This document shows, in pieces, positions 54,912 to 64,000 of a stretch of DNA of 64,000 bases (position 1 is the stretch's first letter; each line of letters starts with the position of its first letter). Position numbers and translations under genes: made by a program. The stretch spans positions 124,001-188,000 of the forward strand of contig NZ_JALPVJ010000005.1 of NCBI RefSeq assembly GCF_023544445.1, read 5' to 3'. This DNA comes from Actinoplanes sp. M2I2. Lineage in GTDB: Bacteria > Actinomycetota > Actinomycetes > Mycobacteriales > Micromonosporaceae. Below the pieces are notes generated by a model. The model was not told the origin of the DNA and did no database searches. It saw only the letters and a list, made by a program, of their open reading frames with translations.

Positions 54912-55759
54912 TGAATGACGGAGGGGTCAGGGCGGGTGAGCGGGTGCTCGACCTGTTCGCGGGGGCGCGGCTGACGCCGACCCAGCGGCGGATCGCGCAC
55001 TGCCTCGTGGAGCACGCGGGCAAGGTCGCCTACCTCTCCGCGGCCGAGGTGGCCGACCTCGCCGGGGTCAGTCAGCCCTCGGTGACCCGCTTCGCCATCG
55101 CGCTCGGGCACGAGGGTTACCCGGCCCTGCGGCGGGTGCTGCGGGAGCTGACCGACGGTCCCGGCGGGGACGGCGGCCGCGAGCACAACGCCATGCAGGC
55201 GGCGGTGGCGGCCGAGACGGAGCACCTCGGGCGGCTCTGCCAGCAGCTCGAGCGGCTCGACGACGTACGCCGGGGGGCCGACCTGCTGGTGGCGAGCCGG
55301 CCGCTGCCGGTGCTCGGGTTGCGGTCGGCGGCGCCGCTGGCCGGGTATTTCGGATACTTCGCGAGCAAGGTCCACCCGGATGTGCGGGTGCTCGACGCCG
55401 GTGGGACCTCGCTGGTGGACCGGCTCGATCACGCCCGGGCCGCGGGCGCCGGTGCCATGCTGGCGCTGGTGCTGCCGCGCTATCCGCGGGAGTCGCTCGA
55501 GGCGGTCCGGGAGGCCAGGGACATGGGGTACGCGGTGGTCGCGATCACCGACTCGGCGGTGTCGCCGGTCGCCGAGCACGCCGATGTCGTGCTGCCCGCC
55601 GCGGTCGGCACGCGGCTGGTGTTCGACCTGCACACGGGGCCGATGGCGATGGCCATGGTGCTGCTGCAGGCGATGTGCGACGCCGACCCCGAGCCGGTGC
55701 AGCGGCGGCTGGAGCAGTTCGAGGCCACGGCCGCGCGCCGGCAGATTTTCCAGGCTTGA
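54911..55759 (+). CDS. MurR/RpiR family regulator of histidine utilisation
   Basis: A 282-residue RpiR-type regulator: N-terminal helix-turn-helix ([19 protein letters not shown]) and a C-terminal SIS domain (about 125-255) that normally binds phosphosugars or related ligands. The start is GTG 54911. It is the first gene of the hut operon, and a TGAAA-type palindrome lies upstream. In other actinobacteria RpiR-like HutR regulators sense histidine pathway compounds; here that is inferred from position. A 15-base tandem duplication covers its stop. Confidence 0.87.
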   Translation: MNDGGVRAGERVLDLFAGARLTPTQRRIAHCLVEHAGKVAYLSAAEVADLAGVSQPSVTRFAIALGHEGYPALRRVLRELTDGPGGDGGREHNAMQAAVAAETEHLGRLCQQLERLDDVRRGADLLVASRPLPVLGLRSAAPLAGYFGYFASKVHPDVRVLDAGGTSLVDRLDHARAAGAGAMLALVLPRYPRESLEAVREARDMGYAVVAITDSAVSPVAEHADVVLPAAVGTRLVFDLHTGPMAMAMVLLQAMCDADPEPVQRRLEQFEATAARRQIFQA

Positions 55760-55782
55760 CGAGAACAGGCTTGACGAGAACA
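55753..55782 (+). repeat. Exact 15-base tandem duplication between rpiR and hutU
   Basis: GGCTTGACGAGAACA occurs twice head to tail (55753-55767, 55768-55782). The first copy contains the regulator's stop codon; the second is between the genes, 12 bases before hutU ATG 55795. It was probably produced by slippage and may alter spacing or a binding site. Confidence 0.9.
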
Positions 55783-55794
55783 GGAAGGGCGACG

Positions 55795-57432
55795 ATGTCG
55801 GAGATCAGGGCGGCGCGCGGTTCGGCGTACACCGCCAAGGGCTGGCCGCAGGAGGCCGCCAAGCGGATGCTGATGAACAACCTCGACCCCGACGTGGCCG
55901 AGCGCCCGGAAGATCTGGTGGTCTACGGCGGCACCGGGCGGGCCGCGCGGGACTGGCCGTCGTTCCACGCGATCGTGCGCGAGCTCGACGTGCTGGCCGA
56001 CGACGAGACGCTGCTGGTGCAGTCGGGCCGGCCGGTCGGGGTGTTCCGCACGCACGAGTGGGCGCCGCGGGTGCTGATCGCCAACTCCAACCTCGTCGGG
56101 GACTGGGCGACCTGGCCCGAGTTCCGCCGGCTGGAGAACCTGGGCCTGACCATGTACGGCCAGATGACCGCCGGGTCCTGGATCTACATCGGCACGCAGG
56201 GGATCCTCCAGGGCACGTACGAGACGTTCGCCGCCGTCGCCGCCAAGCGGTTCAACGGCACCCTGGCCGGCACGCTGACCCTGACCGGCGGCTGCGGTGG
56301 CATGGGCGGCGCCCAGCCGCTCGCCGTCACCATGAACGGCGGCGTCTGCCTGGTCGTCGACATCGACGCGAGCCGGCTGCGCCGCCGGGTCGAGACCCGC
56401 TACCTCGACGAGATCGCCGACGACCTCGACGACGCCCTGCGCCGGGCCGAACAGGCCAAGCGCGAGAAGCGGGCCGTCTCGATCGGCGTCGTCGGCAACG
56501 CCGCCCTGGTGTTCGGCGAGATCCTGACCCGCGGCGTCGAGGTCGACATCGTCACCGACCAGACCAGCGCCCACGACCCGCTCTCGTACGTGCCGGTCGG
56601 CGTCGACCTGGCCGACGCCGCCGAGTACGCCCGGGTCAAGCCCGAGGAGTTCACCGACCGGTCCCGGGCCAGCATGGCCAAGCAGGTCGCCGCGATGGTC
56701 GGCTTCCTCGACGCCGGGGCCGAGGTGTTCGACTACGGCAACTCGATCCGCGGCGAGGCCAAGCTGGCCGGATACGAGCGCGCCTTCGACTTCCCCGGCT
56801 TCGTCCCGGCGTACATCCGGCCGCTCTTCGCCGAGGGCAAGGGACCGTTCCGGTGGGCCGCGCTGTCGGGCGACCCGGCCGACATCGCCGCCACCGACAA
56901 GGCAATCCTCGACCTCTTCCCCGAGAACGAGTCGCTGGCCCGCTGGATGAAGATGGCCGAGGAGCGCGTCGCGTTCCAGGGCCTGCCCGCCCGCATCTGC
57001 TGGCTCGGCTACGGCGAGCGCGACAAGGCCGGGGTGCGCTTCAACGACATGGTCGCGTCGGGCGAGCTCAAGGCGCCCCTCGTGATCGGCCGTGACCACC
57101 TCGACTCCGGCTCGGTCGCGTCGCCGTACCGCGAGACCGAGTCGATGCTCGACGGCTCCGACGCGATCGCCGACTGGCCGCTGCTGAACGCGCTGCTCAA
57201 CACGGCCAGCGGGGCGAGCTGGGTGTCGATCCACCACGGCGGCGGGGTGGGCATCGGCCGTTCGATCCACGCCGGCCAGGTCTGCGTGGCCGACGGCACG
57301 GCGCTGGCCGGGCAGAAGATCGAGCGGGTGCTGACCAACGACCCGGGCACGGGCGTGATGCGCCACGTCGACGCCGGCTACGAGTCGCAGGCCGCCGCGG
57401 GCGTGCACCTCCCGATGCGGGACGCCCGGTGA
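55795..57432 (+). CDS. hutU: Urocanate hydratase
   Basis: A 545-residue urocanase, which hydrates urocanate to imidazolonepropionate using NAD+ as an electrophile. The NAD site is [10 protein letters not shown] (about residue 162), and a cysteine lies in ARICWLGYG near residue 402, the region of the conserved active-site cysteine. Size matches the family. ATG 55795 opens MSEIRAARG. The next gene overlaps by four bases (GTGA). Confidence 0.95.
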   Translation: MSEIRAARGSAYTAKGWPQEAAKRMLMNNLDPDVAERPEDLVVYGGTGRAARDWPSFHAIVRELDVLADDETLLVQSGRPVGVFRTHEWAPRVLIANSNLVGDWATWPEFRRLENLGLTMYGQMTAGSWIYIGTQGILQGTYETFAAVAAKRFNGTLAGTLTLTGGCGGMGGAQPLAVTMNGGVCLVVDIDASRLRRRVETRYLDEIADDLDDALRRAEQAKREKRAVSIGVVGNAALVFGEILTRGVEVDIVTDQTSAHDPLSYVPVGVDLADAAEYARVKPEEFTDRSRASMAKQVAAMVGFLDAGAEVFDYGNSIRGEAKLAGYERAFDFPGFVPAYIRPLFAEGKGPFRWAALSGDPADIAATDKAILDLFPENESLARWMKMAEERVAFQGLPARICWLGYGERDKAGVRFNDMVASGELKAPLVIGRDHLDSGSVASPYRETESMLDGSDAIADWPLLNALLNTASGASWVSIHHGGGVGIGRSIHAGQVCVADGTALAGQKIERVLTNDPGTGVMRHVDAGYESQAAAGVHLPMRDAR

Positions 57433-58604
57433 GCGCGACGTTCGCCGAGCTCTGGAACGGGATCGCGCCGATCGGCCGGGTCCGCAACGGCGGCTATCTG
57501 CGGTACGCGCTCGAGGAGCCGGAACTGGTGCTGCGCGACTGGTTCCGCAACCAGGCCGCACGCCGCGACATGGCGGTCACCGACGACGGCAACGGCAACC
57601 TGTTCGCCTGGTGGGGCGACCAGTGGGGCCACGACGCGGTGCTCACCGGCTCGCACTTCGACTCGGTGCCGCACGGCGGCGGCTTCGACGGCCCGCTCGG
57701 CATCGTCAGCGCGTTCCTCGCCGTGGACGAGCTGCGCCGGCAGGGCCACGTGCCGAGCCGGCCGATCGCGGTGGTCGCGTTCGTCGAGGAGGAGGGCGGC
57801 CGGTTCGGCGTACCGTGCCTGGGCTCCCGCCTCCTGAGCGGGGCGATCGAGCCGGAGAAGGCGGCGGCGCTCACCGATCGCGACGGCGTCACGTTCGGCG
57901 AGGCCCTCGGCGGTACGCCGGCCGGACGGCTGCCCGGGCTGACCGGCCGGATCAACGCGCTGGTCGAGCTGCACATCGAGCAGGGCCGCGCGCTCGACGT
58001 GCCGGTCGGGGTGGCCAGCGCGATCTGGCCGCACGGGCGCTGGCGGTTCGAGTTCACCGGCATCGGCGACCACGCGGGCACCACGAGCATGGCCGACCGG
58101 CGTGACCCGATGCTGACCTTCGCGTACACGGTGCTGGCGGCCAACAAGGAGGCCCGGCTGGCCGGGGCGCTCGCCACGATGGCCCGCGTCGAGGTCGAGC
58201 CCAACGCCACCAACGCGATTCCGTCGCTGGTGCGCGCCTGGCTGGACGCGCGGGCGGCCGAGACCGGCACGCTGGACGGGCTGGTCGACGCCGTGATGAA
58301 GCGGGCCCACGACCGGGCCGGGCGCGACGGCACCGAGGTCGACGTGACGCCCGAGTCGTTCAGCGCCGAGGTGACCTTCGAGGAGTCGCTGGCCGGGCGG
58401 ATCGCCGGGCTGCTGGGCGGGGCGCCGGTCCTGCCCACCGGCGCGGGGCACGACGCCGGCGTGCTGTCGGCGCACGTGCCGACGGCGATGCTGTTCGTGC
58501 GCAACCCGACGGGGGTGTCGCATTCGCCGGCCGAGCACGCCGACGAGCAGGACTGTGTGGCCGGCATCGGGGCGCTCGCGAGGGTGCTGGGCGACCTCAC
58601 ATGA
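57429..58604 (+). CDS. M20 family amidohydrolase (allantoate amidohydrolase-like) of the hut operon
   Basis: A 391-residue M20 metallopeptidase-type hydrolase. Binuclear metal ligands are visible in [31 protein letters not shown] and HSPAEHA, the allantoate amidohydrolase/N-carbamoyl amino acid hydrolase pattern. It overlaps hutU (GTGA) and hutF (ATGA). HutF makes N-formylglutamate, and no HutG deformylase gene is in the operon, so this enzyme is the likely deformylase. That role is inferred from context, not from the family. Confidence 0.85.
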   Translation: MSATFAELWNGIAPIGRVRNGGYLRYALEEPELVLRDWFRNQAARRDMAVTDDGNGNLFAWWGDQWGHDAVLTGSHFDSVPHGGGFDGPLGIVSAFLAVDELRRQGHVPSRPIAVVAFVEEEGGRFGVPCLGSRLLSGAIEPEKAAALTDRDGVTFGEALGGTPAGRLPGLTGRINALVELHIEQGRALDVPVGVASAIWPHGRWRFEFTGIGDHAGTTSMADRRDPMLTFAYTVLAANKEARLAGALATMARVEVEPNATNAIPSLVRAWLDARAAETGTLDGLVDAVMKRAHDRAGRDGTEVDVTPESFSAEVTFEESLAGRIAGLLGGAPVLPTGAGHDAGVLSAHVPTAMLFVRNPTGVSHSPAEHADEQDCVAGIGALARVLGDLT

Positions 58605-59962
58605 CCGTCTATTCCGCCTCGTACGCCTGGACGGGCGGCCGCCTCGCCCGAGACGTCCGCATCGAGGTGCACGACGGCGTGATCACCGGCGTGGGGTCCG
58701 TCTCCGATCCCACGCCGGCGCCCGACCCGGGCATGTCCACATCGGACGGCGCCGAGGTCAGGCTGCCCGGCCTGGTTCTGCCCGGCCTGGCCAACGCGCA
58801 CTCCCATGCGTTCCACCGGGCGCTGCGGGGGCGCACCCACGCCGGCGGTGGCAGCTTCTGGACGTGGCGGGAGCTGATGTACGAGGTGGCCGGCCGGCTC
58901 GACCCGGACAGCTACTACGCGCTGGCCCGCGGCGTCTACGCCGAGATGGCGCTGGCCGGGATCACGGCGGTCGGCGAGTTCCACTACCTGCATCACGGCC
59001 CGGACGGCGTGCCCTACGACGACCCGAACGCGATGGGTCACGCGCTGATCGCCGCCGCGGCCGACGCCGGCATCCGGATCACCTTGCTGGACACGCTGTA
59101 CCTGACTTCCAGTGTGGACGGTAAGCCGCTCGAGGGCGTCCAGCGCCGCTATGGCGACGGCAGTCTCGACGGCTGGTCGTCGCGCACCGATCTGCTGCGG
59201 GACCGGCCGCACGCCCGGATCGGCGCGGCCCTGCATTCGGTGCGGGCCGTCCCGGCCGACGTCATGCCGGCCTTCGCCCGCCGTACCGACGGCCGGCCCG
59301 TCCACGTGCACCTCTCCGAGCAGCGCGCCGAGAACGAGCAGTGCCGGGCCGTGCACGGCTGCACGCCCACCGAGTTGCTCGAGGCACATGGCGTCTGGCA
59401 GCCCCGGACCGTGGCCGTCCACGCAACCCACCTCACCGATCGCGACATCGACATCCTTGGCGGTCACCAGGTGTGCTTCTGCCCGACCACCGAGCGCGAT
59501 CTCGCCGACGGCATCGGGCCGGCCCGGCGGCTGGCCGACGCGGGCGCGCGGCTGAGCCTGGGCAGCGACAGCCACGCCGTGATCGACCCGTACGAGGAAC
59601 TGCGCGGGCTGGAGATGAACGACCGGCTGGCCAGCGAGCAGCGCGGCCGTTTCACCCCGGCCGACCTGATCGCCGCCGCGGCCAACCACGAGTCGATCGG
59701 CTGGTCCGACGCCGGGGACATCGCGGTGGGCAAGCGGGCCGATCTCGTCTGTGTGCGGCTCGACAGCGTGCGGACGGCCGGAGCCGACCCGGCCCAGGCC
59801 GTCCTCGCGGCGACCGCGGCCGACATCACCCACGTCATCGCCGACGGTCGCGCCATCGTGTCGGACGGACGGCACACCGCGATCGACGCGCCCCGCGCTC
59901 TGGCCGACACCATCTCGGCGCTCGGCGCCGGGCGCGTTCTCGAGGAGGGGCGGCGCCCGTGA
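58601..59962 (+). CDS. hutF: Formimidoylglutamate deiminase
   Basis: A 453-residue amidohydrolase-superfamily enzyme that converts N-formimino-glutamate to N-formylglutamate and ammonia. The metal pair His67/His69 is in [12 protein letters not shown]; further ligands lie in [10 protein letters not shown] and [15 protein letters not shown] 58601 overlaps the preceding stop by four bases, and the end overlaps hutI (GTGA). It sets the pathway to the five-step route that needs a deformylase. Confidence 0.93.
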   Translation: MTVYSASYAWTGGRLARDVRIEVHDGVITGVGSVSDPTPAPDPGMSTSDGAEVRLPGLVLPGLANAHSHAFHRALRGRTHAGGGSFWTWRELMYEVAGRLDPDSYYALARGVYAEMALAGITAVGEFHYLHHGPDGVPYDDPNAMGHALIAAAADAGIRITLLDTLYLTSSVDGKPLEGVQRRYGDGSLDGWSSRTDLLRDRPHARIGAALHSVRAVPADVMPAFARRTDGRPVHVHLSEQRAENEQCRAVHGCTPTELLEAHGVWQPRTVAVHATHLTDRDIDILGGHQVCFCPTTERDLADGIGPARRLADAGARLSLGSDSHAVIDPYEELRGLEMNDRLASEQRGRFTPADLIAAAANHESIGWSDAGDIAVGKRADLVCVRLDSVRTAGADPAQAVLAATAADITHVIADGRAIVSDGRHTAIDAPRALADTISALGAGRVLEEGRRP

Positions 59963-61110
59963 GCACGCTCATCGACAACATCGGCGAGCTCGTCACCAAC
60001 GACGAGGGCGAGGGCCTGCTCGGCGTACGGAAGAACGCGGCCGTGGCGGTCGAGGGCGACCGGATCGCCTGGGTCGGCCCGTCCGCGCAGGCCCCGGCGG
60101 CCGACCGGCGGATCGACGCCCAGGGCCGGGCCGTGCTGCCGGGCTTCGTGGACAGTCATGCCCACCTGGTCTTCGCCGGCGACCGGGCGGCCGAGTTCGG
60201 CGCGCGGATGGCCGGCGAGCCGTACACCGGCGGGGGCATCCGCACCACGGTCGCGGCGACCCGGGCGGCCACCGACGACGACCTGCTGGGCAACGCCGGA
60301 CGGCTGGTCGCCGAGGCCCGGCGGCAGGGCACCACGACGATCGAGATCAAGAGCGGGTACGGGCTGAGCGTCGCCGAGGAGGCGCGGTCGCTGCGCATCG
60401 CCCGGCAGCTGAGCGACGAGACGACGTTCCTCGGCGCGCACGTCGTGCCGGCCGGGAGCGACCCCGACGAGTACGTCGATCTCGTGCGCGGCGCGATGCT
60501 GGACGCCTGTGCCCCGTACGCGAAATGGGTCGACGTCTTCTGCGAACGCGGCGCCTTCGACGAGGAGCAGACCCGCGCCATTCTCACGGCCGGCCGGCAG
60601 AAGGGCCTGGGCCTGCGCGTGCACGCCAACCAGCTCGCCGAGGGCCCCGGCGTGCGGCTGGCGGTGGAGCTCGGGGCGGCCAGCGCCGACCACTGCACCC
60701 ATCTGAGCAGCGCGGACGTCGACGCGCTGGCCGGGTCGCCGACCGTCGCGACGCTGCTGCCGGGGGCCGAGTTCTCGACCCGCTCGCCGTACCCCGACGC
60801 GCGCCGGCTGATCGACGCCGGTGTCACCGTGGCCCTGGCCACCGACTGCAATCCCGGCTCCTCGTACACGTCGTCGATGCCGTTCTGCATCGCGCTGGCC
60901 GTCCGCGACATGCGGATGACCCCGGCCGAGGCCGTGCACGCGGCCACCGCCGGCGGCGCGCGGGCGTTGCGCCGCGACGACCTCGGACGGCTGCGGCCCG
61001 GCGCCCGCGCCGACCTGACGGTGCTCGACGCCCCGTCCCACCTGCACCTGGCCTACCGGCCGGGCGTTCCCCTGATCAGCACAGTTCTGCACAACGGAGT
61101 GCCCCAATGA
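59959..61110 (+). CDS. hutI: Imidazolonepropionase
   Basis: A 383-residue amidohydrolase that opens imidazolonepropionate to formimino-glutamate. The metal pair is His67/His69 ([12 protein letters not shown]), with IKSGYGLS and VHANQLAEG as further conserved blocks and [15 protein letters not shown] near the end. The start is GTG 59959, overlapping hutF. Longer frames from 59341 are the same frame read inside hutF. Confidence 0.95.
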   Translation: MSTLIDNIGELVTNDEGEGLLGVRKNAAVAVEGDRIAWVGPSAQAPAADRRIDAQGRAVLPGFVDSHAHLVFAGDRAAEFGARMAGEPYTGGGIRTTVAATRAATDDDLLGNAGRLVAEARRQGTTTIEIKSGYGLSVAEEARSLRIARQLSDETTFLGAHVVPAGSDPDEYVDLVRGAMLDACAPYAKWVDVFCERGAFDEEQTRAILTAGRQKGLGLRVHANQLAEGPGVRLAVELGAASADHCTHLSSADVDALAGSPTVATLLPGAEFSTRSPYPDARRLIDAGVTVALATDCNPGSSYTSSMPFCIALAVRDMRMTPAEAVHAATAGGARALRRDDLGRLRPGARADLTVLDAPSHLHLAYRPGVPLISTVLHNGVPQ

Positions 61111-62651
61111 GTGCCCCCATCGTCACCGTCCAGCCCACCGGAGTCACCCCGGCCGACGTGCTCGCGGTCGCCCGCGGCGGCGCCCGCGTCGAGATCGCCC
61201 CCGAGACCGTCACCGCCATGGCCACGAGCCGGGCGATCGTCGACGGCATCGAGGCCTCCGGCCGTCCCGTGTACGGGGTGTCGACCGGATTCGGCGCGCT
61301 GGCCAACACGTCCATCGCCCCGCAACGCCGCGCCGAGCTGCAGCAGGCGCTGATCCGCTCGCACGCCGCGGGGATCGGCGCGCCCATGGACCGCGAGGTC
61401 GTCCGGGCCATGATGCTGCTGCGGCTGCGCTCGCTCGCGCTGGGCCGCTCGGGCGTGCGCCCGCTCCTCGCGCAGGGCCTGGCCGACCTGCTCAACCACG
61501 ACATCACCCCGTGGGTGCCCGAGCACGGCTCGCTGGGCGCCTCGGGCGATCTGGCGCCGCTCGCCCACTGCGCGATCGTGCTGCTCGGCGAGGGCTGGGT
61601 GCTGGGCAAGGACGGCGCCCGGACCGCCGCCGCCGAGGCGTTGCACACGGCCGGCCTGCAGCCGCTGGAACTGGCCGCCAAGGAGGGGCTGGCGCTGATC
61701 AACGGCACCGACGGCATGCTGGGCATGCTGCTGCTCGCGATCGACGACGCCGCCCACCTGTTCGCGATGGCCGACGTGACCGCGGCGCTGGCGATCGAGG
61801 CGATGCTGGGCTCCGAGCGGCCGTTCCTGCCCGAACTGCACGAGATCCGGCCGCACCCGGGCCAGTCGGCCTCGGCCGCGAACATCCTCGACCTCCTCCA
61901 GCACTCCTCGATCATGGACTCGCACCGGGACGACCTGGCCCACGCGGTGCAGGACGCGTACTCGATGCGCTGCGCCCCGCAGGTGGCCGGCGCCGCCCGC
62001 GACACGCTGGACTTCGTCCGTACGGTGGCCGGGCGCGAGCTCGTCTCCGTGGTCGACAACCCGGTCGTGCTGCCCGACGGCCGCGTCGAGTCGACCGGCA
62101 ACTTCCACGGCGCGCCGCTGGGCTTCGCCGCCGACTTCCTGGCCATCGCGGCCGCCGAGGTCGGCGCGATCGCCGAACGCCGGGTCGACCGCCTGCTCGA
62201 CGTGACCCGCAACCGCCAGCTCCCGCCCTTCCTCTCCCCCGACGCGGGCGTCAACTCGGGCCTGATGATCGCCCAGTACACGGCGGCCGGGATCGTCGCC
62301 GAGAACCGTCGCCTGGCCGCGCCCGCGTCGGTCGACTCGCTGCCCACGAGCGGCATGCAGGAAGACCACGTCTCGATGGGCTGGGCCGCCACGAAGAAGC
62401 TGCGCACGGTGCTCGACAACCTGACCAGCCTGCTCGCCGTCGAGCTCATCTCGGCGGTCCGCGGCCTGCAACTGCGCGAGCCCCTCGTGCCGTCCCCGGC
62501 GGGCCGCGCCGCGATCGCCGCCCTCGAACCCGCGGCCGGCCGCCCCGGCCCCGACCTGTTCCTGGCCCCGGCCCTCGAGGCCGCCCGAGCCGTCGTGGCC
62601 GGCCGCGACCTGCGAGCCGAGATCGAGAAGGCCGTCGGCCCGCTGCGCTGA
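61107..62651 (+). CDS. hutH: Histidine ammonia-lyase
   Basis: A 514-residue histidase that removes ammonia from histidine to give urocanate. The MIO prosthetic group forms from Ala145-Ser146-Gly147 ([14 protein letters not shown]), and the YGVSTGFG loop supplies the catalytic tyrosine. ATG 61107 overlaps hutI by four bases. It is the last gene of the operon although it catalyses the first step. No histidine transporter is encoded in the visible cluster. Confidence 0.96.
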   Translation: MSAPIVTVQPTGVTPADVLAVARGGARVEIAPETVTAMATSRAIVDGIEASGRPVYGVSTGFGALANTSIAPQRRAELQQALIRSHAAGIGAPMDREVVRAMMLLRLRSLALGRSGVRPLLAQGLADLLNHDITPWVPEHGSLGASGDLAPLAHCAIVLLGEGWVLGKDGARTAAAEALHTAGLQPLELAAKEGLALINGTDGMLGMLLLAIDDAAHLFAMADVTAALAIEAMLGSERPFLPELHEIRPHPGQSASAANILDLLQHSSIMDSHRDDLAHAVQDAYSMRCAPQVAGAARDTLDFVRTVAGRELVSVVDNPVVLPDGRVESTGNFHGAPLGFAADFLAIAAAEVGAIAERRVDRLLDVTRNRQLPPFLSPDAGVNSGLMIAQYTAAGIVAENRRLAAPASVDSLPTSGMQEDHVSMGWAATKKLRTVLDNLTSLLAVELISAVRGLQLREPLVPSPAGRAAIAALEPAAGRPGPDLFLAPALEAARAVVAGRDLRAEIEKAVGPLR

Positions 62652-62671
62652 GCTCGACGGCTCAGGTCAGC

Positions 62672-62746
62672 CGCCGCCGGCTCAACCTCTGCCGGCTCAA
62701 CCTTTGCCGGCTCAGCGTCTGCCGGCTCGGCCTCCGCCGGCTCGGC
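62672..62746 (+). repeat. Five 15-base tandem repeats downstream of hutH
   Basis: Degenerate copies of a unit near TGCCGGCTCAACCTC follow the hut operon. There are no spacers, so it is not a CRISPR array. It lies in the 190-base gap before the type VII genes. Confidence 0.75.
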
Positions 62747-62841
62747 CCGGCCTCCGTCTCCTTCGGCACGGGGCAGGCTGGGTGGTGGAAGTGGGCTAGC
62801 CTGCAAAGCGCTGTGTACACGCGTGGATCCGGGGGGACACG

Positions 62842-63147
62842 ATGGGCATTGAGGTTCCGCCCGAGGAGGTTCGGCGGCACGCGCGTGACGTCGACGAGGC
62901 CGGCCGGATGCTCGACGAGGCGCGGGCGGCGGCAGCGCACGTGCGGGTGTCCAGCAACGCGTACGGATACTTCGTCGGCGCGCTGATCGCCAACTTCTAC
63001 ATGAATCCGCACGCCGACGAGGCGATCGCCGCCTATCAGAAGACTGTGGACGGCATGAACGGGCTGGCCGACCAGGTCCGCGCGATGGCCGACGACTACG
63101 ACCACAGCGATGAGCGGGCCGCCGACCGGGTGCGGGGGACGCGATGA
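62842..63147 (+). CDS. Small type VII secretion target (EspC/WXG100-like)
   Basis: A 101-residue helical protein. Two helices (residues 5-35 and 55-90) flank a turn, and the sequence IEVPPEEVRRHARDVDEAG resembles EspC-type ESX secretion targets. No signal peptide is present. ATG 62842 is followed by a four-base overlap with the next gene (ATGA), the usual pairing of a small partner with a larger substrate. Confidence 0.72.
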   Translation: MGIEVPPEEVRRHARDVDEAGRMLDEARAAAAHVRVSSNAYGYFVGALIANFYMNPHADEAIAAYQKTVDGMNGLADQVRAMADDYDHSDERAADRVRGTR

Positions 63148-64000
63148 GCGACGCGGCGGCGCTGTCCCGGCCCAACCTGATCGCCCCCGAGGCCGCGACC
63201 AAGGGGTACGAGGGCGCCGGGATCCTCGAAGCGGCCATGGGCATGAAGGACGGCTTCCAGGAGGGCAACTTCACGGCCGGGTTCGGCAACATGGCGGTGG
63301 TCGGGCTGAGCGCGCTCGGCGCGATCATGGATCCGTTCCAGGCGGTCTTCGCCGCCGGGGTCGGCTGGCTCATGGAGCACCTGGACTGCCTGCGCGAGCC
63401 CCTCGACGCCCTGCTGGGCGACCCCAAGGAGATCGAGGGCCACGCCGCGACCTGGCGCAATCTGCAGGAACGGACGTACGACGCCGCGGAGTACTTCGCC
63501 GGCCAGGTGACGACCGCGACGTCGAGCTGGGTCTCCGACGCGGTCACCGCCTATCGCGCGAAGGCGTCCGCGATGGCCGACAGCAGCCTCGCGCTCGGCG
63601 AGGTGGCCGACGCGATGGCCGAGGCCACCCTCATCGCCGGGGCGATCGTCGGCGTGTTCCGCAACATGGTCCGCGACCTCATCGCCGAGCTGGTCGGCGC
63701 GGCCATCTCCAAGGCCGTGCAGGCCCTGCTCGTGGTCACGATCCCCAAGATCCTGGCCGAGGTCGCGATCATGGTCGCCGAGTGGACCGGCCGGATCGTG
63801 CAGGTGATGCGCCGGCTCAGCGACGCGATCACCGCGCTGGGCGGCAAGTTCCCGGCGCTGGCCGAGGTGTGCGCCCGGATCGGCCGGTCGATGGACAGCT
63901 CGATCTCCGATCTGGCGTACGGTTCGGTCTTCCTCAACTCGTCCAAGCTGCACGCCGCCGACAGCTACGTCTCCGACAGCGAGGGCGCCGCGGGCGGCTT
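63144..64000 (+). CDS. Larger type VII secretion substrate, probable toxin-like N-terminus, partial
   Basis: The first 285 residues of a protein cut by the right edge. After a short leader, Gly/Ala-rich hydrophobic stretches (GFGNMAVVGLSALGAIMDPF) and long amphipathic helices follow (SWVSDAVTAYRAKASAMADSS), as in WXG100/LXG-like N-terminal domains. The four-base overlap with the small partner supports co-secretion. The C-terminus, which would hold any toxin or enzyme domain, is outside the window. Confidence 0.7.
   Translation, partial: MSDAAALSRPNLIAPEAATKGYEGAGILEAAMGMKDGFQEGNFTAGFGNMAVVGLSALGAIMDPFQAVFAAGVGWLMEHLDCLREPLDALLGDPKEIEGHAATWRNLQERTYDAAEYFAGQVTTATSSWVSDAVTAYRAKASAMADSSLALGEVADAMAEATLIAGAIVGVFRNMVRDLIAELVGAAISKAVQALLVVTIPKILAEVAIMVAEWTGRIVQVMRRLSDAITALGGKFPALAEVCARIGRSMDSSISDLAYGSVFLNSSKLHAADSYVSDSEGAAGG

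Noticed and set aside
62672..62746. Possible CRISPR or integration repeats after hutH
   Set aside because: Short 15-base degenerate units with no spacers; more like slippage-derived repeats.

Overview
The window is GC-rich, densely coded DNA from a filamentous actinomycete, most likely Micromonosporaceae (Actinoplanes or Micromonospora-like). This is inferred from the strong GC bias, frequent GTG and TTG starts, four-base ATGA/GTGA gene overlaps, a 6C small RNA, an MptB-type mannosyltransferase, a type VII secretion substrate pair and a hut operon of actinobacterial layout. No plasmid or phage backbone is visible. The only mobile element is one IS630-family insertion at about 8.3-9.4 kb.

Layout, left part: the end of a probable trypsin-like protease (2-121); a MoxR/DUF58/VWA/VWA operon (159-4087); a Nudix hydrolase; a NarL-type two-component system (4863-6484) divergent from a secreted protein and a multi-pass membrane protein; the IS630 element; an ABC exporter pair (9486-11523); a GDSL esterase; two GT-C mannosyltransferases (12747-15340); a group IV ornithine/lysine decarboxylase divergent from a TrmB/LuxR-type regulator; a secreted subtilase; and an ECF sigma/anti-sigma pair divergent from a Tat lipoprotein, sharing a mirror-image double promoter.

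Middle part: a secreted xylanase/deacetylase/CBM2 enzyme behind a xylanase-type operator; small hypothetical genes; then the most notable locus, a 238-residue protein that looks like a bacterial gasdermin, one base upstream of a CHAT (caspase-like) protease (28130-30728). A histidine kinase and a REC-kinase-REC hybrid follow, then a CPBP-family membrane protein, an SDR/TetR pair, tRNA-His, oligoribonuclease, 6C RNA and a 1,636-residue membrane protein with a histone H1-like tail (36603-41513).

Right part: a CopC/CopD copper protein divergent from a sigma factor; a MauE-DsbA-type redox operon; a Bcp peroxiredoxin; tRNA-Leu; a GNAT acetyltransferase; a bacterial expansin; a MOSC protein; a CopB-type copper ATPase behind a perfect CsoR-type operator; a chromate transporter divergent from an ArsR-ArsC fusion; a complete RpiR-regulated histidine utilisation operon (54911-62651) in which an M20 amidohydrolase probably replaces HutG; and the start of a type VII secretion locus running off the right edge.

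The working hypothesis for an under-described system is the gasdermin/CHAT pair: a pore-forming protein held off by a short acidic C-terminal tail and released by proteolysis, as in known bacterial gasdermin defence loci. The fold and the cleavage are inferred, not shown.
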